IMG/VR virus record: IMGVR_UViG_3300030116_005516
Coordinates: 1 to 41,397 of that record
From: a virus
Length of the DNA: 41,397 nt
Direction: 5' to 3' (one strand)
The notes under the pieces were generated by a model that was not told the origin of the DNA, did no database searches, and saw nothing but the letters and a program-made list of their open reading frames with translations. The position numbers were made by a program, and so were the translations under genes. The first letter of the stretch is position 1. Each line of letters begins with the position of its first letter. Shown here in pieces: positions 1 through 7,526 of this stretch.

Positions 1-139
1 TTCTTGCTGGCTCTGAAATATAAGACATAAGAGATTGTAAATATTGTTGAGCTAGCGCAACATCGTTAGGTTTTTTTGTCCTAGCTGCTCTTAAAACACT
101 TGTTCCAGTTTGATTTACTAAAGAAGTAAATTTTTCTGG
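1..139. repeat. Terminal direct overlap, left copy
   Basis: These 139 bases match 41259-41397 except at position 62 (A here, G at 41320). This is the signature of a circularly closed assembly, or of a circularly permuted, terminally redundant phage genome. The difference is synonymous (Asp GAT versus GAC on the minus strand), so it may be a real population variant rather than an error. The unique genome length is then about 41,258 bp. Confidence 0.95.
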
Positions 140-3070
140 TAAATTTTCTACAGCGAGTTTATTTGATAAAACCTCATAAGCAACTTTAGCTTGTAAATTT
201 TGTTCTTCAGCGCCTGCTTTAATTACATCTATTCCCCTAGTGCCTTTTGCCTTTGTTGCTTTTTCTCCACCAATATTTTCTACCATTGACTCTACTAAAT
301 CAACTATTGGCAATCTACTAGGTTCTGGCTTATCTCCAGACATTAAGTCTACACGAATATTGTTAAAGTATTCTTCTTTTGTCCTTGTAGCAGTTTTTGT
401 TGCCTCAACTGCTCCTTGACTTTGAGGTAATTTTGCGTCTATTTCAAGCGCTAATTCTTTTGCATTTTGCATAGTTGCCGTGTCATACAATTCTTTATAA
501 TTTGCTTTAACATGGTTTCTTAAAGACATTGGAGCATTTATGTCTTTTAAATATCTTAAAAGATTGTCTTTTGTCATTCTTAAGCCAGTTTCTCCAAGTT
601 CAAAAAGTTTTTTAATATCAGCAACTAATTCTTGATTTTTTAATTGTTGTTCAATTCTTTCTTTTTGAGTCTTTTTTATGTTTCTGCCAACGCTACCTTT
701 TGCTGTTCTTGTTGATATATTTTTTGTTATTCTTTTAACAAGTTGTTTAGGAGACATTACATTTCTTAAATCATTTTGAGATTTCAATAAAACTTTATTA
801 GCTGTATCTATTGAGTTTTTAAGTAATTCAATCCTTGGAGACTGAACACCTGTTGACAAAGATTGTTCTCTTAGTTTATCTATTTCTTTTAATGATTGAG
901 ATATACTTCTATTTAATTCAGAAATTTCAAGTTCATATTTTTCTGCAAGAATTTGTTTATTTTGTATTCTTCTAGCAGAAGCTCTTGGGTCTCTCATTTT
1001 CGGTTGTACTTCTGGAGTTGAATCTTCAATTAAATTTCTAGGTTTTGGCTTTGTTGCTGTAACAGGAAGAGGTTGTTCTTTTGTTTTTTCAAATATTTTA
1101 ACTAAATAATCACCTTTTGCTGTTTTGCCATAACGAGCAATAATATTTTGACCAACATATTCTGAAAGTTTTTGTTCAATAAAGTCATCTACTTTTTCTT
1201 TAGTTTTATATCTTCTTGCAGGCTCATTTTTTATAGGCTGAGTATCTTTTCCCTTATTTAAATCTTTTGAAGTTTTTAATTTTATTTCTTGTACTATTTC
1301 AGTTGGACTTTGTTTTTGTGTTTTTTTAGTTGTTTTTATTTTTGGGTCTGCAATTGCTGTAGTTTTTTGTGTTTTTTGTTGTATTTTTTTAACAGACTCT
1401 TCTATTTTATTTGCTTTTTCTTTTACAAGTCTTTGTTTTTTAACAGCTTCTACAACAGGAATATCTCTCGTTAAGTCAAGTTCTGTAGATACTTGTCCTT
1501 TTTTTCTTGCAGATGATTCTGCAAATTGTAATTCTAATTGGTCAACTGAAACCTTATCTGCTTTTTCTAATAATTGTTTTTGTTTGTAACCTTCAATATA
1601 ATCAGTTATTAACGCATCTGTTTGTATTTGCTCTGCTTTTCTTTTTAACTCAATATTTTCTTTTAACGCTTTAGCGTCTTTTAACATTTGGTCTGTTACA
1701 ACATTTTTAACAGGTTTATCATTTGCTATGTCAACAACATCTCTAAACTCTTTATTTTTTTCAATTATTTTAGAATTTGTTTTGCCAAGGCGAGTTAATC
1801 CATGTGCAGTAAAAGCAGTATAAAGTCCTGCTGTTTTAAATATATGCTGTCTTGCTTGATTTTTTAACGAATTTAATTCTTGCTCAGAATATTCTTTTCC
1901 AAATAGTCCAAGAAATGGATTAATAACATCAACTACGTTTGAAGCTAGCATTAAATTATTAAATTCTTCTGGAAACATTTTAAGTAAACCAACAACAGTT
2001 TCTTCTGGCTTTACTAATAAATTTGTTGAAATATCAATTGCTCCTCCGGGCATTTCTGCAAGCGTACTAAGAAAATTTACGCCTAGGTCAACTACTTCTT
2101 TAACTCCTTTTTTGTCTTCATATCTTGAAGTATCTAAAATTTTTATATTTCTTAACCCTGTTTCAACTAATTGTCTAGTAGCAGGCCCAAGCTGAGTTCC
2201 TTTTAATTCAGACGTAAATCCCTCAAAAGTTTGTCTTTTGAACATTTTTTCAGTTGCAGGACTAACAACATCTGTAGAGCTAGCGACCATTGGTTCTGGC
2301 ATAGGAATATTTTGTACTATTTGTTCAGTATCTCGTAAAATTCTTTGAGGAACAATCTCCTTTCCATCTTCTTGAGGAGTATAATTAACTTTTATAGCAT
2401 TTGATTTTCCAGCAGATTCTGCTAATAATATTTGCTTATAAAGTTGTGGGTCTAAAAATTTTCCTTCTTCATTTATAGAGTTAATTACTTCTGGAGAAAC
2501 CCCATATTTAGTTATCATATCTTCATCTGTAATGCCTTCAAATTGTTTATGAGCGCCTTTTTTATAAGCAACCCAATTAGAAGGGCCATAAGTATTTTTT
2601 GAAATTATAGAAGCTAGCTCTATGTTTTCTAATGGACTAAGGTCTCCAACACCTTTACCAAATAAATCTTGAGATGTTTTGTCGTGGTACAAATCATTTA
2701 TTTGAAATAATCCATAATCTGTGCTGTGAACTTTTTGATTATTTTCATAATCAGCAAGATTGTCAATATTTTTTAATGTTGTTTCAGAAGAATCTTTTTG
2801 ATTTAATTCTAAATTAAGTATATCGTCGCCTGTTGGGTCAATAGTTTTAATAGAAATATTTGAAGTATCTGTGCTAGATAAAGGGTTTTGTATAGTTACT
2901 TTGTTTTCAAATGTATTAAAATCGCCAATATCTAAAGTAGTAGAAACTTGGTCATAAAACGCCTTTCTTGATTCCGAGTTTTGCATTTTATTTGAAAATG
3001 TATCAAAATCACCAATATCATAATCTTCAGATACTCCGTTGTATAAATTTCTAAGCGATTCAGTTGTCAT
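1..3070 (-). CDS. Giant internal virion protein, amino-terminal part (gene crosses window ends)
   Basis: The ATG at 3070 overlaps the stop of the upstream gene (TAATG). The frame stays open to base 1 and, after removing the 139-bp overlap, continues into the frame ending at 39232, giving 1698 residues. A short repeat opens the protein (DIGDFDTF near residue 19, DIGDFNTF near 48). Around residues 117-172 there is a lysozyme or transglycosylase-like stretch (YGLFQIN, then YGPSNWVAYKKG). The middle is long, Lys/Glu/Gln-rich and probably helical. Size, late position and this domain resemble ejected inner-core proteins such as T7 gp16, which open the cell wall during DNA entry. The comparison is by architecture only, and the catalytic Glu is not certain. 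Confidence 0.85.
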   Translation of the reverse strand, partial: MTTESLRNLYNGVSEDYDIGDFDTFSNKMQNSESRKAFYDQVSTTLDIGDFNTFENKVTIQNPLSSTDTSNISIKTIDPTGDDILNLELNQKDSSETTLKNIDNLADYENNQKVHSTDYGLFQINDLYHDKTSQDLFGKGVGDLSPLENIELASIISKNTYGPSNWVAYKKGAHKQFEGITDEDMITKYGVSPEVINSINEEGKFLDPQLYKQILLAESAGKSNAIKVNYTPQEDGKEIVPQRILRDTEQIVQNIPMPEPMVASSTDVVSPATEKMFKRQTFEGFTSELKGTQLGPATRQLVETGLRNIKILDTSRYEDKKGVKEVVDLGVNFLSTLAEMPGGAIDISTNLLVKPEETVVGLLKMFPEEFNNLMLASNVVDVINPFLGLFGKEYSEQELNSLKNQARQHIFKTAGLYTAFTAHGLTRLGKTNSKIIEKNKEFRDVVDIANDKPVKNVVTDQMLKDAKALKENIELKRKAEQIQTDALITDYIEGYKQKQLLEKADKVSVDQLELQFAESSARKKGQVSTELDLTRDIPVVEAVKKQRLVKEKANKIEESVKKIQQKTQKTTAIADPKIKTTKKTQKQSPTEIVQEIKLKTSKDLNKGKDTQPIKNEPARRYKTKEKVDDFIEQKLSEYVGQNIIARYGKTAKGDYLVKIFEKTKEQPLPVTATKPKPRNLIEDSTPEVQPKMRDPRASARRIQNKQILAEKYELEISELNRSISQSLKEIDKLREQSLSTGVQSPRIELLKNSIDTANKVLLKSQNDLRNVMSPKQLVKRITKNISTRTAKGSVGRNIKKTQKERIEQQLKNQELVADIKKLFELGETGLRMTKDNLLRYLKDINAPMSLRNHVKANYKELYDTATMQNAKELALEIDAKLPQSQGAVEATKTATRTKEEYFNNIRVDLMSGDKPEPSRLPIVDLVESMVENIGGEKATKAKGTRGIDVIKAGAEEQNLQAKVAYEVLSNKLAVENLPEKFTSLVNQTGTSVLRAARTKKPNDVALAQQYLQSLMSYISEPAR

Positions 3071-3705
3071 TAGTAAGTTATTTTTTTTCTTGTTTTTTGT
3101 TTTGGTGCAGAAGTTGATTGCTCAACTCCATATATATTAAAACCTTTTTCAGCTAATTTTGTTTCTATATCTTTAAGTCTTTTTTCGTCTTCTTCTGTAT
3201 AATTTTTAGGTATTATGCCTTTTTCTATAAACATTAAATCTAAAGCATCAAAATTTTTATTTTTTCTATTTAACAATGTTTTGCGGTCAGCAATCATTCT
3301 TTGAATATCTTTATTTTCTATTTCTATTTCTCTTTTTTTAGGGTTTTCTGGTTTAAATAAAGGCCTACTGCTTACAAATTTATAACCTTTTGGCATACCA
3401 GCATTTTTATCTTCTTCAGTTGAAATATAATTTTGACCCATAAACTGACCTTTATTTACATTTCCATCTTTAGAAAAATCTTCAAACTTAGGTTCTTTTT
3501 CTTGTACTTTTTTAGTCATCAATGTTGTAATTTGCCCATCTCTTCCTATTGATACTAAATTTCCATCAACTGTTCTATATTGAGGTCTATTACCTTGTTG
3601 TTCTGCTTTGTAATACTTTTCTCGTTCTTGAGAATTATGTGTAAGGTAAGTGCCTAATAAGTCTGTTAAAAGATTTGCATTAAATGTAGGGTCTCTGTAT
3701 GCCAT
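3070..3705 (-). CDS. Hypothetical virion-region protein (211 aa)
   Basis: The ATG at 3705 follows a GAGG ribosome site. The protein is hydrophilic and rich in Lys, Glu and Asn. It starts with a short segment (MAYRDPTFNANLL) typical of small internal virion proteins, contains many charged, probably helical stretches, and ends with a basic tail. No catalytic motif or membrane segment is seen. Its stop overlaps the start of the giant gene, so the two are translationally coupled and probably act together in the inner core or ejection apparatus. Family not recognised; the role is inferred from position only. Confidence 0.75.
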   Translation of the reverse strand: MAYRDPTFNANLLTDLLGTYLTHNSQEREKYYKAEQQGNRPQYRTVDGNLVSIGRDGQITTLMTKKVQEKEPKFEDFSKDGNVNKGQFMGQNYISTEEDKNAGMPKGYKFVSSRPLFKPENPKKREIEIENKDIQRMIADRKTLLNRKNKNFDALDLMFIEKGIIPKNYTEEDEKRLKDIETKLAEKGFNIYGVEQSTSAPKQKTRKKITY

Positions 3706-3714
3706 AATTAACCT

Positions 3715-4173
3715 CTAATATTTCATTTTTTCAAGTTCTAAAGTTCTAAGTAAATCATCTATTTGAAACAATTCTGATTCTTTTTTTCGTCCTAAATTTA
3801 GCCTATCCATATTTAATTTAGCCACAGAAGCGTCCATAAAAGTTTCTCTTTGCCGATTAATGCTATCTTTTCGTCTTTCTAAATCTTGATTAAAAGCATC
3901 TACAAACCCTCTACCTTTTATTCTAACATCACCTTCTTGTCTTATATCGTATGATTCATTTAAAAACTTTTCTAACCCAGTTAAATATTCTGCTTGAGAA
4001 CCTTCTGTTGATATTCTTCCCATTTCATTAAAAAATTGACTTATACCACCTCTTCTATCACCAATAGAAGAAATCATCTCAGAAATCATAGCTTTACTTC
4101 TATCAGCCTCTTTTCTTCCATAAGTTTTTCCAAAAACTCCAAAACTTCCAGATGCTGGATGCCATTTTTCCAT
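3715..4173 (-). CDS. Hypothetical virion-region protein (152 aa)
   Basis: The start at 4173 has a clear TAGGAG site. The first residues are Gly- and Trp-rich (MEKWHPASGSFGVFGKTYG). The rest is a charged, probably helical body with many Arg and Asp residues and a Lys/Glu coiled-coil-like end (DRLNLGRKKESELFQIDDLL). It lies between two other genes of the presumed inner-core cluster, nine to ten bases from each. Small helical proteins at this position are often injected with the DNA in podoviruses, but nothing here proves that. Family not recognised. Confidence 0.75.
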   Translation of the reverse strand: MEKWHPASGSFGVFGKTYGRKEADRSKAMISEMISSIGDRRGGISQFFNEMGRISTEGSQAEYLTGLEKFLNESYDIRQEGDVRIKGRGFVDAFNQDLERRKDSINRQRETFMDASVAKLNMDRLNLGRKKESELFQIDDLLRTLELEKMKY

Positions 4174-4182
4174 AATAATCTC

Positions 4183-5103
4183 CTAATTATAATATTTATT
4201 TCTTGACAGTAAAGAACCTAATGTTGCTATAGCAGGGCCAATAAGTTGTCCGCCCGGAATTAAACTTATTCCAGCTCCAGCAGTTGTTAGGGTGTTAGAA
4301 GGCGTTAGCCTTTTTGTTCCAATATCAAATAAGCCTCTTCCTGCTGATAAAGCACTTAAACCAGTTCCAATGGCGCTTCCAGCAGAACCTAGCGCGCTAG
4401 AACTTTCAGTAGCAGGAGGAGCAGGCATTACATCTATTTGTTCCATTTGTATCGGATTTAATAAACTTCCATCTCCAACTGGCCTTGGTTTTATTGTAGG
4501 TCTGTTTACACCAACACCTTGACCCATTTGACTTATAGGGATTTGACCCGCTGTTAAAGTTTTTTGCAAACCTTCATCTGAAACCATTGGAGGAGGCGGA
4601 GTTTGTGTTTCAAAAGGTTGAAGATTTGTGTTTAATTTTAAATTTGGATTTAAATTACCAAGCATAGACTCTCTTGCTGTCATTCCAGAATAAGTAGTTG
4701 TTGGCCCTCTGTTAGCTGATTGAAAGTCTCCCATTTGAACTGTTCTGTAATCTCCACCATCTCCTATTCCAAAAAATTCTCTTAAGTTTATTTCTGGAGA
4801 TTGACCAGCAACAATATTAGAAACACCTCTTTCCATGCTTTTTCCAGCCACATCTGGATTTAAAAGAAAATCTTTAAAAGTTAATTCTGGATTTCCTCTA
4901 CGAGCTAATAAATAATCTTTTCTAGTTTTAATTCCTTCAAGTCCAATTTTTCCTGCTTTGCTTACTGCTACTGCCCTGTCTTTATCTTTTTGTTGTTCTC
5001 TTTTCATATTTTCTCTTATTAGTTTTAATAAAAAACTAACATCAGACCTTGCTTGTTGCGCACCACCACTTCTATTTTCTAGTAATTCTTGTATTGTTGC
5101 CAT
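4183..5103 (-). CDS. Gly/Ala-rich internal virion-like protein (306 aa)
   Basis: The start at 5103 follows GGAGAG. The amino third is charged and helical (residues 1-90), the centre is Pro/Gln/Thr-rich, and the carboxyl end is a long Gly/Ala/Ser/Leu-rich stretch (SALGSAGSAIGTGLSALSAG and onward) that could insert into a membrane. This soluble-helix plus hydrophobic Gly-rich-tail pattern is common among ejected podovirus proteins that help form a trans-envelope conduit. It sits directly upstream of the other presumed inner-core genes. The assignment rests on composition and synteny, not on a recognised domain. Confidence 0.7.
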   Translation of the reverse strand: MATIQELLENRSGGAQQARSDVSFLLKLIRENMKREQQKDKDRAVAVSKAGKIGLEGIKTRKDYLLARRGNPELTFKDFLLNPDVAGKSMERGVSNIVAGQSPEINLREFFGIGDGGDYRTVQMGDFQSANRGPTTTYSGMTARESMLGNLNPNLKLNTNLQPFETQTPPPPMVSDEGLQKTLTAGQIPISQMGQGVGVNRPTIKPRPVGDGSLLNPIQMEQIDVMPAPPATESSSALGSAGSAIGTGLSALSAGRGLFDIGTKRLTPSNTLTTAGAGISLIPGGQLIGPAIATLGSLLSRNKYYN

Positions 5104-5118
5104 TTTATCTCTCCATAT

Positions 5119-6309
5119 TTATGACGTATGTATTGCATCTGCTACATTAAAAGTTTGTGTTTCTCCAAAAGGTTGAAATGAAACATTAACTTGACTTCTT
5201 AATAAAGCTTTATTTGAAACTTGGTCTGAAGTAGTAACTCCGGGATTATTTCCTCTTAAACCAACATCAATAACTAAAGACCAAAAATCTGTATCGTGAA
5301 CTGCTCCAGTTCCACCAGTTGACCAAACAGAAGTGCTTACTCCATCACTATGGTTTGCAGGAGTAAAATTGTGTGTTCCATATATTTTTATTTTATCTAC
5401 AGGGCTATAATATGTATTACCTTCAGTTCCAGCGGCAATACTTCCATCAGCATTTTGAGTTTCTCCTGCTGTAACTATGTCTTCAGATATTTTTTTAAAA
5501 TTAGAATTAGTGTTACCTGTTCCTATTGTAGCATATGAGCTAGCACCTAAATCTGTTCCTTTTGTATCTGTTGTTGCATATTTACCATGAGAAAGAACAT
5601 ATTCATTTGTAACAGTAGAGCTGTCTGCTAGGTTAACATCTCCAGCAGGACAAGTGTAAGTTTGTCTATGAACTGGCCTACTTTTATAAAATACATTTCT
5701 TCCATTTGAAAATTGATTTAATCCATGACCAGAAGCATTATTTATTCTCGATATTAAATGATATTTTATAAATTGAGAACAATAGTCTCCATAAGGATTT
5801 GTTCTATTTACATACCATGTTGCATTTAAATCTGCTGTTGTCAATGTAGCTCCTGTGTCATCCCAAACATAATCGCTACCAGAAGCAGAAACAACAGAGG
5901 GTGTTATATTATTTAATGCAACTCCACCAGAAGCAGTTGTAAGTCCACTTGGTGCTACTGCTCCACCAGATAACGTCATTCCTCCTGCGATAAAAAATAA
6001 AAAACAATCATAGTCAGCAAAAGAATGTTTCATTAAATCTCTACCTCTATTTTGAAAACCTTTAAAAGCATCAGAAAAAGGAGAAGTTCCGCTTTGAGCA
6101 AAACTATTAGAATATTTAATTGCATTAGGTACGCTTCCTGCTGAAGCTGTTTCTGCATCATGCACTTGCTGAATAAAGTCATCTTTACTATCATTATTAT
6201 TATGATTGACAACATTAACATATAAAAGTCCAGAAATCAACCTTCTGTCTGGCATTTTTATAAATTTTTTTACCTGTTCAACTCTTTGATTTGTATTTTG
6301 TACGCCCAT
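5119..6309 (-). CDS. Virion structural protein candidate (396 aa)
   Basis: The ATG at 6309 lacks a good Shine-Dalgarno site, so it may depend on coupling to the upstream gene that ends six bases earlier. The sequence is rich in Ser, Thr, Gly and Asn with short beta-like segments (FADYDCFLFFIAGGMTLSGG), typical of a folded virion protein rather than an enzyme. It has no signal peptide or catalytic motif. Its place between the fibre-like protein and the inner-core cluster suggests a head-tail or tail component. Family not recognised. Confidence 0.75.
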   Translation of the reverse strand: MGVQNTNQRVEQVKKFIKMPDRRLISGLLYVNVVNHNNNDSKDDFIQQVHDAETASAGSVPNAIKYSNSFAQSGTSPFSDAFKGFQNRGRDLMKHSFADYDCFLFFIAGGMTLSGGAVAPSGLTTASGGVALNNITPSVVSASGSDYVWDDTGATLTTADLNATWYVNRTNPYGDYCSQFIKYHLISRINNASGHGLNQFSNGRNVFYKSRPVHRQTYTCPAGDVNLADSSTVTNEYVLSHGKYATTDTKGTDLGASSYATIGTGNTNSNFKKISEDIVTAGETQNADGSIAAGTEGNTYYSPVDKIKIYGTHNFTPANHSDGVSTSVWSTGGTGAVHDTDFWSLVIDVGLRGNNPGVTTSDQVSNKALLRSQVNVSFQPFGETQTFNVADAIHTS

Positions 6310-6314
6310 AATTA

Positions 6315-7526
6315 TTAAGGATAAGTTTCATAATCGCCAGAATCTGGCTCTAAATATATATTTATTATTGAAAAATTCTGTTTAAAATCTTCATGTCCAG
6401 TTGAAAAATGATATGTGTCTTTTTTCATTTGTATTCCAGAAGCAAAGTAGCCAGTTGGTGCATTTGATGCAGCGTGCAAAAAAACATTTCCAGTTGTGCT
6501 AGCTCTTACAACAGTATTTGTATTTGTAACAATGCTTGTTTCTCCTACCGAGTCTATTGTTATGCCTGCGCTTCCGTCTAAAACAAACTCTCCTGTTATA
6601 TCTAATTCTGGAGTGCTATCAACATTAAATTGAAATCTAGTAGTTGAACCATCGTCCATCGTTATGGCGTCTCCATCGGCAGACAATACAATATTTCCAG
6701 AAGAATCTAGCGTAACTGTAGTAGCATCTACCTCAAAAGTTCCATCTGCTGTAATAGAAATATTTCCAGCGCTAGCATTATCATCTACTGTTGTTATTGA
6801 AAGAGTACCATTTGTTCCAGCCTGTATAGTAACTGTATCATCCGTAGAAGGAGTAAATACAATATTACCTGTTGTAAGATTTATATTTTTTGAATCAGCT
6901 AAAGTTAAACTTGAAACGCCTGTTTGGTCGGCACTATATGTTAAGTCTCCACTTATTGTTACTGCTGATATATCTCCGCCATCTATATCAAAAGCACTAC
7001 CTTCTATTTCTACAGAACCAGCTTCTAATTTTTTTCCTAATGTGATTTTTTCTCCGCTATCTGTTGTAACAAATGTAAGATAAGCATTGTCTGCTTCTTC
7101 AATAATTAATGAGCTAGCTTGATTATCTGGTATTTTTATTGAATTTTCTCCAGCAACTGTAAATTGCAATGCTCCGTTTCCGCCACCCAAACTTAAATCT
7201 CCAGTCATTGCTCTTGTTCCATCTACAAGTAAATATTGAGTATGGTCGTCAGAAAGCAATCCATTTAATGATGAGTGAGTTGTAACGCCAGAACTTGTTC
7301 CCATTGAGCTAGCAGAAACATTTCTGATTGCTGGCATTTCCCCAGAAGAAGCAATGGCAACCCAGTTGCCTTGTGCCTTAACATACTGAACAGTTCCAGA
7401 ACCTTCTACTTGCCTAAAAGATATATCTCCATTGCTCCCCTGCGATGCCTCTGGTTTTCCTGTTCCAAAAGTTGGTTGCTTGGATTTTTGATGCAATAAT
7501 ATTCTTTCTTCTCTTGTAAGTGCCAT
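6315..7526 (-). CDS. Tail fibre-like protein with repeated beta segments (403 aa)
   Basis: The start at 7526 overlaps the stop of the upstream 896-residue gene. Near residues 84-112 there is the pattern HSSLNGLLSDDHTQYLLVDG followed by TRAMTGDLSLGG, which is common in phage fibres and spikes. The centre consists of repeated short beta strands with Asp/Gly/Thr turns (for example ISGDLTYSADQTG and VTLDSSGNIVLSADGD), as expected for a triple beta-helix. No carboxy-terminal chaperone is present. It probably forms a fibre or spike attached to the tail, complementing the larger fibre at 35451-38588. Confidence 0.75.
   Translation of the reverse strand: MALTREERILLHQKSKQPTFGTGKPEASQGSNGDISFRQVEGSGTVQYVKAQGNWVAIASSGEMPAIRNVSASSMGTSSGVTTHSSLNGLLSDDHTQYLLVDGTRAMTGDLSLGGGNGALQFTVAGENSIKIPDNQASSLIIEEADNAYLTFVTTDSGEKITLGKKLEAGSVEIEGSAFDIDGGDISAVTISGDLTYSADQTGVSSLTLADSKNINLTTGNIVFTPSTDDTVTIQAGTNGTLSITTVDDNASAGNISITADGTFEVDATTVTLDSSGNIVLSADGDAITMDDGSTTRFQFNVDSTPELDITGEFVLDGSAGITIDSVGETSIVTNTNTVVRASTTGNVFLHAASNAPTGYFASGIQMKKDTYHFSTGHEDFKQNFSIINIYLEPDSGDYETYP

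Noticed and set aside
6664-7083. 139-aa plus-strand reading frame
   Set aside because: It is antisense to the fibre-like gene, with no ribosome site and a composition mirroring the repeated beta segments.
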